Part shown: positions 17,500-25,624 of the stretch, one piece after another
Numbering within the stretch: the stretch's first letter is position 1
Layout: each line of letters begins with the position of its first letter
Origin: Gemmatimonadota bacterium
Lineage (GTDB): Bacteria > Gemmatimonadota > Gemmatimonadetes > Longimicrobiales > Gaopeijiaceae
Assembly (NCBI GenBank): GCA_029262115.1
Contig: JAJCZZ010000011.1
Location: forward strand, 1 to 57,806
DNA length: 57,806 nt
Direction: 5' to 3'
Position numbers and translations under genes: made by a program
The notes under the pieces: generated by a model
Seen by the model: only the letters and a program-made list of their open reading frames with translations
What the model was told of the DNA's origin: nothing
Database searches by the model: none

Positions 17500-17590
17500 G
17501 GATGGGGCGGGTTGACCCGAGGATGGGGCGGGTTGACCCGAGGATGGGGCGGGTTGACCCGAAGATGGGGCGGCCGAGGATGGGGCGCCG
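17500..17590. repeat. 21-bp tandem repeat with embedded hairpins
   Basis: Three exact 21-bp copies start at 17500, 17521 and 17542, followed by a shortened copy at 17563 and a degenerate one to about 17590. Each unit is GGATGGGG plus the dyad CGGGTTGACCCG and a final A, so each can form a 5-bp stem with a 2-base loop. The array sits 12 bases after the M56 stop, between converging genes, and overlaps no recognisable gene. It may serve as a bidirectional barrier or transcript end. Spacing and size rule out CRISPR. Confidence 0.8.
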
Positions 17591-17601
17591 GGCGTGGCTG
17601 G

Positions 17602-19818
17602 CTACGGCTGCGCTCCAGGCGTCCCCTTCGTCCCGCCCCCCGCGACCACCTGGAAGCCGAGGGCATCCTGCTCCAGGCGCTCCACCACGGCCGGATCTCC
17701 CCCGCTGCCCCGGATGACGTCCGCGAGCTGCAACGAGGTCGCGTAGAACATCCAGGGGATCATCAACGTCGAGCGGTCCTGCCAGATCTCCCGGTCCCGG
17801 ATCCCGCGGAACGCGTAGACGTCGTCGTAGAGACGGAGCGACCGCTCCACGTCGTAGAAGGCCCCTCCGTACTCCGGCGAACCCTGCACCACCCCCGGCA
17901 CTACCGCCGTCTCGAGGTTCCTGGGCATCAGTTTGGTCACGAGGCCTTGCCGAACCCCCCATCGATCCAGCCCGATCTGTGACATCGTCCCACCCGATGC
18001 GGCAAAGTAGATGGGACGCTCGTCGATCGAGTCGGCGATGATCGCAAGAACAATCTGATGCTCCCGGTTCAGCACCATACCTGCCGGGTAGGTGACGGCC
18101 AGATCCCCGAGGTTGATGGTTTCGTCACGGCCTAGCTGCGTCCCCCCGATCCGATCGAGTTGGTCGTCCGTCAGACGGGTGACCGGCTTCGTCGGCATGG
18201 GTGGGGACGGCGAATAGATCCCCAGGGCCTGCTCGGACGGAAACGGCCGTTGGTTCTCCGGGCGGCTCTGGGAGACGATCTGCTTCGGGTACCAATCCGT
18301 GTGCAGGTATTGCCCGACGATGACCGTTACGTCCTTGCGAACGTCCTCCACCTCCTGGGCATACCAGAGCGGAAACGTGTCGTTGTCGCCGTTGGTGAAC
18401 AGGACCCCGTATGGCTCCACACTCATCAACAGATCGTACGCCCAGTCGCGGGCGGCCCAGTCGTCGGCTCGGTCGGCCCACGCCCAGTTGAACAGAAGGG
18501 GTACGAGGGCGAAGCCGAGAATGGGCGCGGTCAGCAGCGGCGCCCGCTGGGACTGGAGTTGGCGACTGACGACCGCCCACACCCAGCTGAGCCCCATACC
18601 CGCCAGCGATCCCCATAAAATGAAGCCGGCAATGAAGAAGTAGTCCCGTTCGCGCACCTCCGGCTCCTGTCCCGGCGCGGCCAACGAGAAGCCGTACTTG
18701 AAGTTCAGGTAGAAGACCAGACCGACCGTCAGCGTGCCCGTCAGCACCGCCAGATAGGTGAAGACGGCCCGGTCGGCACGGAACGCGGCCCACAACCCCG
18801 CGAAGCCGAGTCCGAGGAAGAGGAGGTTGAACGGGAGGCGTGCGGTTCCCGGCAGTTCCGACGGATCAAGGCCGCGAGCCCATTGCCACCCGAAGTACTG
18901 CCAATAGTTTTTGAGCTGCGCTCCGAAGGTCGCCTGACGCTCGGTGGCCGGCGGCTTCTGATACTGGCCGCGCGCGAGGTTGTAGGCCAGTGCGGGGCAG
19001 CCGTACTTCCCGTTGGTGAAGACGGCCACGGCGGCACCGGTGGCGGTGTCGCACACCGGGTCGCCCTCGTTGATGATCGGGTCCTGGGCCGCGCGGATGG
19101 GCAGGAAAAAGTTGAAGGACAGGCCGAGAAACACGAGTGGGATCGCGCGCACGAGAAAGCTCTTCCGCAGCACGAACGTGGGGTGCGTCATGAGCACGAA
19201 CACGACGAGCGCCGGGGCCGGGAGCACCGACATCAAGTGGTTGGTCGAGCCCAGGACCATGAGGAACAGCGCGACCAGCAGGTACCGGTCACGGCGAGGA
19301 TTCTCCGGCTGATCGTACCAGCGCACGGCAAGCCAACTCACGGCGGCAATCACCAGAACGCTGACTGTGTAGACCTTCTCGTTCACGTTCGCCTGGTTCC
19401 ACACCGTGTACGCGGTGGCGCCGAGCAGGGCCGAAGCCGTCGCTCCGGCGAGCGCACGTCGGTGGTCACCGAGGGTCGGCCTCGCGACCCTGTACGCAAT
19501 CAGAAACAGGAAGAAGATCGCTCCGGACGTGGTGAGCGCGGCCAGAAGGTTCACCCGCACCGCCACGGGCATCCCCAGGGGAGACAACAGGAGGATCCAC
19601 GCCCGCGCGAGGACGACGAACAGGGCGTTCCCAGGGGGATGCGGGATTCCCAGGATGTGCGCGGTCGCGATGTACTCGCTCGTATCCCAGAACGCGGTCG
19701 TGGGCGCCAGCGTCACGACGTAGAGGGCGAACGCCCCCAGCGCCGCCAGCGCGGCGGCGCGGTACGGCGGGCGAGTCTCTGTATTCGAGTCCATGGACAG
19801 TCGATGGGTGGAATTCAC
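17602..19818 (-). CDS. DUF2723 family membrane protein (O-mannosyltransferase-like)
   Basis: A 738-residue polytopic membrane protein. The N-terminus has the DUF2723 hallmark TLAPTTAFWDTSEYIATAHI followed by GIPHPPGNALF, then about ten hydrophobic helices, resembling GT-C protein O-mannosyltransferase folds. The Asp-Ser/Glu pair in the first loop is the expected catalytic position for this class. The C-terminal about 260 residues are extramembrane, with FTNGDNDTFPLWYAQEVE and a long soluble domain. The GTG at 19818 is supported by GGAGGG five bases upstream. It closes a leftward operon with the aminotransferase (48-base gap). Acceptor and sugar are unknown. Confidence 0.83.
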   Translation of the reverse strand: MNSTHRLSMDSNTETRPPYRAAALAALGAFALYVVTLAPTTAFWDTSEYIATAHILGIPHPPGNALFVVLARAWILLLSPLGMPVAVRVNLLAALTTSGAIFFLFLIAYRVARPTLGDHRRALAGATASALLGATAYTVWNQANVNEKVYTVSVLVIAAVSWLAVRWYDQPENPRRDRYLLVALFLMVLGSTNHLMSVLPAPALVVFVLMTHPTFVLRKSFLVRAIPLVFLGLSFNFFLPIRAAQDPIINEGDPVCDTATGAAVAVFTNGKYGCPALAYNLARGQYQKPPATERQATFGAQLKNYWQYFGWQWARGLDPSELPGTARLPFNLLFLGLGFAGLWAAFRADRAVFTYLAVLTGTLTVGLVFYLNFKYGFSLAAPGQEPEVRERDYFFIAGFILWGSLAGMGLSWVWAVVSRQLQSQRAPLLTAPILGFALVPLLFNWAWADRADDWAARDWAYDLLMSVEPYGVLFTNGDNDTFPLWYAQEVEDVRKDVTVIVGQYLHTDWYPKQIVSQSRPENQRPFPSEQALGIYSPSPPMPTKPVTRLTDDQLDRIGGTQLGRDETINLGDLAVTYPAGMVLNREHQIVLAIIADSIDERPIYFAASGGTMSQIGLDRWGVRQGLVTKLMPRNLETAVVPGVVQGSPEYGGAFYDVERSLRLYDDVYAFRGIRDREIWQDRSTLMIPWMFYATSLQLADVIRGSGGDPAVVERLEQDALGFQVVAGGGTKGTPGAQP

Positions 19819-19866
19819 GGGTCCCTCCGGGTTACACCGCCGGTCGGAAACGGCTCCCGACGTTCG

Positions 19867-21120
19867 TTAACGCGCCGGCACTCCCGTCCGGACGGCGTCG
19901 TGGAGGAGGTCGAGCACACGGTCCACATCTGCCTCGGAGTTGTAGACGTGCGTCGACAGACGCATCCAGCCGTAGTCGTATTCCCCGATGACGCGCGTGC
20001 GCACATTGGCGCGCCGTGACAGGTGGGCCTGGAGGTCGAGCGAGTCCACTCCGTCGATCCGAAACGACACCATCGCGCACGCAAGCTCTTCGGCGTCGGA
20101 CGACGCGATGAAGGTTGCCGGAAGCGCCCGGAGTCCCGTCTGCAGCCGCCGGCGCAGATGGCGGACTCGAGCCTCCACGCGCTCCATCCCCAGCCCCTCG
20201 AAGAAGGCGATGGCGGACAGGAGGCCGGCCAGTCTGGACTCGTCCATCGTGCCCATGTGATTCAGCCGGTGAGCGCCGAGCGACAGGTCGTCCCACCCGC
20301 CCGACGCGAGCGTCGGCCACAGCCGTGTTCTCCACGGATCGGTCAGGTAGAGGAGGCCCGTACCCTGGGGCGCGAGCAACCACTTGTGCGGCGAGGACGC
20401 GTAGAAGTCCCCGCCGACCGTGGACAGGTCGAGGTCGAGCATTCCGGGAGGATGGGCGCCATCGACGGCCAGGAGGATCCCCGCCGCCCGGCATCGCCGG
20501 TCGAGCTCGGCAATCGGCAGCGTGGTGCCCGTGGTGAACGTCACATGCGAGACGCACACGACCCGCGTCCGGTCGGACACCTGCTCCCAGACGGCGTCGG
20601 CCAGTTGAGAAGCGTCACGCGCAGGAACCGGGAGCGAGGCGACCCGGAGGGTGGCGCCCTTCCGCGCGGTCACGAGCCGCCACGGCTCCAGCCCGCCGAT
20701 GTGCTCGTGGTCCGTGGTCAGAACCTCATCGCCCGCGTCCAACTCGATCCCGTGGGCGACGAAGTTCATTGCTTCGGTGGTGTTGCGCGGGAAGACGAAG
20801 CCCTGAGGGTCGCCGCCGACGAGACGGGCGAGCCCGCCCTTCAGGTCGTCCCACGCGACGCCCGGGGGGAACGTCGCGGCCACCCGGCGTCCGTGTTCCT
20901 CCACGGCGTCCACGACCACGCGCGGAGACGGACCGAGCGTGCCGTTGTTCAGATAAATCCGGTCGTGCGGAATGAGAAACGCCGCGCGGACGTCCTGCCA
21001 GAACGCGTCATCACCGGGAGCACCGCCTCCCGACCACCGGGATGCCAGCGCCTCCACGGAGCGCGGCCACGCCAGACCCGCCCCTCCGAGAAGCGTGAGA
21101 AAGCTCCGACGATCCGGCAC
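19867..21120 (-). CDS. Tat-exported class V aminotransferase-fold protein
   Basis: A 417-residue PLP-dependent fold type I enzyme of the class V (isopenicillin N epimerase / cysteine desulfurase-like) group. The N-terminus MPDRRSFLTLLGGAGLAW is a Tat signal with twin arginine. PLP features: NNGTLGPSPRVV, FPRNTTEAMNFVAHGI, DHEHIGGLEPWR, AVDGAHPPGML (PLP Asp), and the Schiff-base lysine in SSPHKWLLAPQGTGLLY. Export of a PLP enzyme is less common and implies a periplasmic amino-acid substrate. It lies 22 bases after the RidA-like gene, a plausible pairing because RidA proteins remove reactive imines released by PLP enzymes. Confidence 0.85.
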   Translation of the reverse strand: MPDRRSFLTLLGGAGLAWPRSVEALASRWSGGGAPGDDAFWQDVRAAFLIPHDRIYLNNGTLGPSPRVVVDAVEEHGRRVAATFPPGVAWDDLKGGLARLVGGDPQGFVFPRNTTEAMNFVAHGIELDAGDEVLTTDHEHIGGLEPWRLVTARKGATLRVASLPVPARDASQLADAVWEQVSDRTRVVCVSHVTFTTGTTLPIAELDRRCRAAGILLAVDGAHPPGMLDLDLSTVGGDFYASSPHKWLLAPQGTGLLYLTDPWRTRLWPTLASGGWDDLSLGAHRLNHMGTMDESRLAGLLSAIAFFEGLGMERVEARVRHLRRRLQTGLRALPATFIASSDAEELACAMVSFRIDGVDSLDLQAHLSRRANVRTRVIGEYDYGWMRLSTHVYNSEADVDRVLDLLHDAVRTGVPAR

Positions 21121-21142
21121 GCTCCCGTCCGCCGGGACCGCC

Positions 21143-21589
21143 CTACCGGCGGACCGCGACGAAGCTGATCTCGATCTGGGCGCCCGCCACCAACTCCGAC
21201 ACCACCACGGTCTCGCGTGCCGGGGGATCGGCTGCGAAATAGGAGCCGTACGCCTCGTTCATCGGACCGTAGTCGTCCAGATCCACCAGGTAGATCGTGG
21301 CCTGAACGACATCTTCCCAGCCGACGCCCAACTCCCCGAACAGGGTCTGGAAGGAGCGCATGATGTTGTGGGTCTCGGCCTGTACCCGGTCGCCCTGCGC
21401 CATGGCTCGGGTCTCGGCACTCCCGCCGATCTTGCCGGAGAACCAATACGTGTCCCCGACCTGGATCGCCGCGCTGTACGGGCGCCCGTTCGCGGGCTGA
21501 TGGGCGACCCGAGGCGCCTGGGCGGGCACGGCAGACGGAGCGCAACCGACGGAAACGGCCACCAGGGCTGCGAACACGACTTTGCGCAT
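21143..21589 (-). CDS. RidA (YjgF/UK114) family lipoprotein
   Basis: A 148-residue RidA-family protein with a lipoprotein-type N-terminus (RKVVFAALVAVSVGC). The RidA fold is evident from YSAAIQVGDTYWFSGKIG, QTLFGELGVGWEDVVQATIY and VSELVAGAQIEISFVAV. The canonical arginine of imine deaminases (near IYLVDLDDYGPMNEAYGSYF) is not clearly placed, so activity is uncertain. The ATG at 21589 is chosen because AGGAG lies 10 bases upstream; an ATG at 21607 would precede it. It is the promoter-proximal gene of the RidA-aminotransferase-DUF2723 operon, so the pair may act together outside the cytoplasm. Confidence 0.82.
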   Translation of the reverse strand: MRKVVFAALVAVSVGCAPSAVPAQAPRVAHQPANGRPYSAAIQVGDTYWFSGKIGGSAETRAMAQGDRVQAETHNIMRSFQTLFGELGVGWEDVVQATIYLVDLDDYGPMNEAYGSYFAADPPARETVVVSELVAGAQIEISFVAVRR

Positions 21590-21752
21590 CGAAACGGACT
21601 CCTTCATCGGGGATCTCGGAAGCGGGCATCATGCCGCTCGCAGTCCTCGGGAGGCAAGGGGTCGGCAGGGATGGCGTAGGTGTACGTAATCGCAGAATCT
21701 TCCTACGTCGTAGCAATCATGGCGGCGGCCGGAGCGCCGTATAGCTTCATAC

Positions 21753-22850
21753 ATGTCCTCGACAGCGCGCGCGGCTCGCTATGTCCGCACCTGGATGGCC
21801 GATGGCGTCGACCTGACGGTGGAGGACGCGGCGCTGGATCGGGACGGTGAGCCCGTCCCGGCCACGCTCTATCGCCCGGCCCGCGCGGATCGCCCCCTGC
21901 CCTCCTGGGTGGTCCTCCACGGCATGACCCGTCCGGGTCGTCACCACGCCCAGCTGTCTCGCTTCGCTCGGGCCCTGGCTTCGACGGGGGCCGCCGTAAT
22001 GGTGCCCGAGGTTCCGGAGTGGACGAGCCTGAGGCTGGCACCCCACCTCACAACGCCCACGGTCCGGGCGGGCCTCGATGGCCTGAGAAGACGGGAGGAC
22101 GTCGCGGATGCGCCGTCAGGCATCGCCGGCTTCTCGTTCGGAGCCCCCCACGCGATTGCCGCCAGCGGTGCCGACGGGGTCGCCGAGCGCTGCGCCGGCG
22201 CGGTCGGCTTCGGCGGGTACGCCGATCTCGAGACGACGATTCACTTCCAGATCACCGGCCACCATCGCAGTCCGCGGCGCGGGCTCCTTCACACCGAGCC
22301 GGATCCGTACGGTCGGTGGATCGTGGCCGCGAACTACCTCACGTCCATCCCCGGGATGGACGATCGGCAGGACGTGGCGAACACGTTGCTCGAACTCGCC
22401 CGTGAGGCAGGGGATCTCGGTATCCCATCGCTCGACCCGCGCTTGGACGGGCTGAAAGCGGAGTTGCGGTCACGCATTCGTCCGAGCGACCTTGAACTGT
22501 TCGACCTCTTCCTGCGGGGGGCGACCACCGAGCGCGAGCGGACGTTCGCGGCCGAGATGGCAAAGGAACTGGCGGACGCGGCGCGGCGGAGGGATCCCGA
22601 GATCGACGCGCTGGAGCGCTTCGGCACGGTGAGGGGTCCGATCCATATCCTCCACGGCCGCAACGACCACCTGATCCCCTACACGCAGGCCCACCGCCTG
22701 GGCGCGGCGCTGCCCGAGCACGTCGCCCGTCAGGTGACCATCACCCGCCTGTTCGGCCACTCGGCCCAGGATCCCTTCCCGTGGCTGGAAGGTCCAAGGG
22801 AGACGTTCCGCTTCTTTCGCGCGTTGAGCCGGATGCTTCGGGTGGTGTAG
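21753..22850 (+). CDS. Alpha/beta hydrolase
   Basis: A 365-residue cytoplasmic alpha/beta hydrolase. The triad can be placed: nucleophile serine in GFSFGAPHA (near residue 130), acid in HGRNDHLIPYTQAH (near 300), and histidine in FGHSAQDPFPW (near 335). The oxyanion-region motif VVLHGMTRPGR follows strand 3. No signal peptide is present. The substrate is unknown. Its 3' end overlaps the convergent HEAT-repeat gene by 110 bases, so the C-terminal 36 codons are antisense to it. Confidence 0.8.
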   Translation: MSSTARAARYVRTWMADGVDLTVEDAALDRDGEPVPATLYRPARADRPLPSWVVLHGMTRPGRHHAQLSRFARALASTGAAVMVPEVPEWTSLRLAPHLTTPTVRAGLDGLRRREDVADAPSGIAGFSFGAPHAIAASGADGVAERCAGAVGFGGYADLETTIHFQITGHHRSPRRGLLHTEPDPYGRWIVAANYLTSIPGMDDRQDVANTLLELAREAGDLGIPSLDPRLDGLKAELRSRIRPSDLELFDLFLRGATTERERTFAAEMAKELADAARRRDPEIDALERFGTVRGPIHILHGRNDHLIPYTQAHRLGAALPEHVARQVTITRLFGHSAQDPFPWLEGPRETFRFFRALSRMLRVV

Positions 22851-23988
22851 CGTCCTGCTCAGCCTCTTTCCGAGCCGCCTTTGCTCGCACCATCTGACGC
22901 ACGACCGTCCGGACCTCGAGGTCCTTGTCCTCACATGCGTCATCCAGCAGTTTACGCGCGTGAGGCGTGCCGATGTTCACCAATGCGCGGTACGCGGCGA
23001 TGCGCACGTCCGTCGGAGGCCGCGAAAAGAAGGAAGCGACCGCTCGTTTCTCGATCGAGTTGACCGCTCCGGGGTCACCCAGACGACCGAGGGCGTGCAG
23101 AACTCCGACCAGCACCTCCGGCTCGGACTCTTCTTCGAGCATGGACAGGAGCGGCTTCAGCGCGCGCTCCACCTTCAACTCCCCGGCCGCCATGACCGCC
23201 GCGAGTCGTACCTCTGGATCGGGGTCCTCGATCATTCCGTACACGAGCATGCCGGCGTCCTCGCCGCCGACTTTGGCGAGCGACAAGAGCGCCTCCCGGC
23301 GGACGCGCGCGTCGGGGTGGGCCAGGCTGGACGTGACCAGTTCGACCGCTCGGTCGCCGCCAACTTCTCCCAGGATGGCGACGGCGTTACGGATCACGAA
23401 CCAGCGCCCGTCCTCGACCATGGTCTCGACGACCCCCATCGCGTCCGGCCCCATGGCGACCATGGCGTCGACGAACGAGCGTCGGGCGAACCGGTCTGTG
23501 GTGTCGGAGAGCGCATCGGAAACCGCCAGGGCCATCTCGTGCCCCATGCTCCTGCAGACAGACAGAAGAGCGGCCCGCCGCTCCTCCTCACGTGTGGCGC
23601 CCAACCGGGCCGCGAGTCGGCTTGCCACCCCGGGCGTCAGGAGACGGCGCGCCATGGCGACGCATGCCTCGTCCAGCGGGTCTCCCGTCGTCAGAGAGAG
23701 CCGCTCGACGGCGTCCGCCAACGGGTCGAGCATTCCAGCGTCACGCAGGGCGTCCGCTTCTTCCCGAACGGCCTGAGCCCGCCCGTCACGCTCCAGGGGC
23801 CGGGAGTCCACGAAACGATCCAGCGCGATCCCGAACGCCTCGGCGTCGGCCTCTTCCGCCCGCGACGACCGTTCCGCCACCGGTTCCCACACCACGTCTC
23901 CTCCACCACCACTTCCCTCGGGCTCTTCGAACAAGGCGTCGATCGAGCGGGCCATCCCGCGCAGTTTTTTTTCGTCTGGTTCTGGCAT
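22741..23988 (-). CDS. HEAT-repeat protein
   Basis: A 415-residue soluble protein with a run of HEAT-like helical repeats from about residue 130 to 370, for example GEVGGDRAVELVTSSLAHPD with ARVRREALLSLAKVGG, and EDPDPEVRLAAVMAAGELK. The first 100 residues are acidic and charged and the last 45 are low complexity, overlapping the convergent hydrolase gene. No enzymatic motif is present, so a protein-binding scaffold is the most that can be said. The first codons contain an eight-base A tract (23975-23982). The gene follows the MBL-rhodanese gene by 31 bases and is probably co-transcribed. Confidence 0.8.
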   Translation of the reverse strand: MPEPDEKKLRGMARSIDALFEEPEGSGGGGDVVWEPVAERSSRAEEADAEAFGIALDRFVDSRPLERDGRAQAVREEADALRDAGMLDPLADAVERLSLTTGDPLDEACVAMARRLLTPGVASRLAARLGATREEERRAALLSVCRSMGHEMALAVSDALSDTTDRFARRSFVDAMVAMGPDAMGVVETMVEDGRWFVIRNAVAILGEVGGDRAVELVTSSLAHPDARVRREALLSLAKVGGEDAGMLVYGMIEDPDPEVRLAAVMAAGELKVERALKPLLSMLEEESEPEVLVGVLHALGRLGDPGAVNSIEKRAVASFFSRPPTDVRIAAYRALVNIGTPHARKLLDDACEDKDLEVRTVVRQMVRAKAARKEAEQDATPPEASGSTRERSGTSPLDLPATGRDPGPSGRTGG

Positions 23989-24019
23989 CGAGGGTCGGGT
24001 GGGTGGGGGATCGCCCAAT

Positions 24020-25471
24020 CTAGTGTTGTGTGGCGAACGTGTCTCGGGTGGCAGGCCGCTCGATCGGGAGGCCCTGCTTCGCCCGCTCCACGATTCCACC
24101 GGCCACGTTCACCACGCTTTCGAAGCCGGCCCTCTTCAGCAGCGAGGCGCCGATGGCCGAACGGGCGCCGGTGCGGCAGTAGACGAGGATCCTCCGGTCA
24201 CCCGGGACTTCATCCATGTGGTCGGCCAGATACCCGAGGTGAATGTGCCGGGCGCCCTTCACGTGGCCCTCGTTCCACTCGGTTTCACGGCGGACATCCA
24301 GTAGGAACGCCTCGTCGTCCTGCGCCAGACGTTCGGCCTCGCTCCACGTGATCTCGTCGAGCGTCCCGATGCCCCCCCCGCCCTCCTGCCAGGAATCCAG
24401 AGCCTCAGGACCGAAGAACCCGACCACATCGTCCAGCCCGATGAGGGCGAGGTCGCGCGCGGCTTCCCGCGCCTGCGCTCCGCCCTCTGCCACCAGATAG
24501 ATCGGGAGCCCATACGGGACAAGCCATCCCGCCCAGTTGGGAAAGGAGTTGTTCAGGGGAATGCTGAGCGTGCCCGCGACGTGACCGGCCCGAAACCGTT
24601 CCGGTGGCCGAACGTCGACGACGATGGTGTCTTCCGCCAGCGCATCTCCCAGAGCCTCGGCGTCGAGCGACTCGGGGTCGGGCAGCCCGTCCAGCATCGG
24701 AGGACCGTCCCGGTTCAGACGCTTCATCATGGCGAAGTAGACCGGTGGCTCCGGCTGATCGGAAAGAACCTCCCCGACGAAGGCCTCTTCACTGGAGGAC
24801 TGGAATGCCCAGTTGACCAGCTTCTCGTAGCCGAGCGTGGAGGTCGGTACCGCTCCGAGCGCCTTCCCACAGGCCGACCCGGCGCCGTGCCCGGGGAGGA
24901 TCTGCAGGTAGTCCGGGCGGTCCCGGAAGTCGCGGAGGGACCGATACAGGCTTCGCGCGCCCTCCTCCATCGTACCTCGCACTCCGGCGGCCTTTTCCAG
25001 AAGGTCCGGCCGCCCCACGTCGCCCACGAAGACGAAGTCGCCCGTGAGAACGCCCATGGGCTCGTCCGAGGTGGCCCCATCGGTGATGGAAAAAGAGATG
25101 TGCTCCGGGGTGTGGCCGGGCGTATGGAGGATCTCGATCCGGATGTTCCCGAGTTGGATCTCATCGCCGTGGTGGACGACCTGGACCCCGTCCTCGTCGG
25201 CGAAACCGTACTGCCAATCGGGTGGACCGTCTCCAGAAAGGAGCAGCGTGGCCCCGGCACGACGCGCCAGTTCCCTTGATCCGGACAGGTAGTCCGCGTG
25301 AATGTGCGTCTCCGACACGTAGCGGATGCGCATGTCTTCGTCGCGCGCGGCGTCCAGATAGCGCTGGACGTCTCGATTGGGGTCCACGATCAGAGCCTCC
25401 CCCGAAGCCTGACAGCCAATCATATAGCTGGCCTGAGCCAACTTGTCGTCGTAGTAGCGGCGCAGAAGCAT
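24020..25471 (-). CDS. MBL-fold persulfide dioxygenase-like protein with two rhodanese domains
   Basis: A 483-residue protein. The N-terminal 240 residues are an ETHE1/persulfide-dioxygenase-like metallo-beta-lactamase: SETHIHADYLSGSRELA, LHTPGHTPEHISF, LTGDFVFVGDVGRPDLL and LPGHGAGSACGK. Two rhodanese domains follow. The first (about 270-365) keeps VVDVRPPERFRAGHV, but the active-loop position reads IYLVAEGG, with no cysteine, so it should be inactive. The second (about 385-480) has ILVYCRTGARS with the cysteine. The likely role is detoxification or recycling of glutathione/protein persulfides. ATG 25471 has GGAGAGG upstream. The HEAT protein follows. Confidence 0.87.
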   Translation of the reverse strand: MLLRRYYDDKLAQASYMIGCQASGEALIVDPNRDVQRYLDAARDEDMRIRYVSETHIHADYLSGSRELARRAGATLLLSGDGPPDWQYGFADEDGVQVVHHGDEIQLGNIRIEILHTPGHTPEHISFSITDGATSDEPMGVLTGDFVFVGDVGRPDLLEKAAGVRGTMEEGARSLYRSLRDFRDRPDYLQILPGHGAGSACGKALGAVPTSTLGYEKLVNWAFQSSSEEAFVGEVLSDQPEPPVYFAMMKRLNRDGPPMLDGLPDPESLDAEALGDALAEDTIVVDVRPPERFRAGHVAGTLSIPLNNSFPNWAGWLVPYGLPIYLVAEGGAQAREAARDLALIGLDDVVGFFGPEALDSWQEGGGGIGTLDEITWSEAERLAQDDEAFLLDVRRETEWNEGHVKGARHIHLGYLADHMDEVPGDRRILVYCRTGARSAIGASLLKRAGFESVVNVAGGIVERAKQGLPIERPATRDTFATQH

Positions 25472-25624
25472 GGCCTCTCCATGGCGTTGGTTCGTCCGAT
25501 CCGAATGATACAAATTTCAGCCCCGATGCGCCGCCTCGGCGGGCCGAACCGACGCCGCTTGTCGTACGAGCGTCGGCCGGGCATGTTCACCGGCTCCAAT
25601 TCAATCCGTACTCCTGGAGTCGAG

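Noticed and set aside
17500-17590. CRISPR array
   Set aside because: Repeats are contiguous 21-bp units with no unique spacers and no cas genes nearby.
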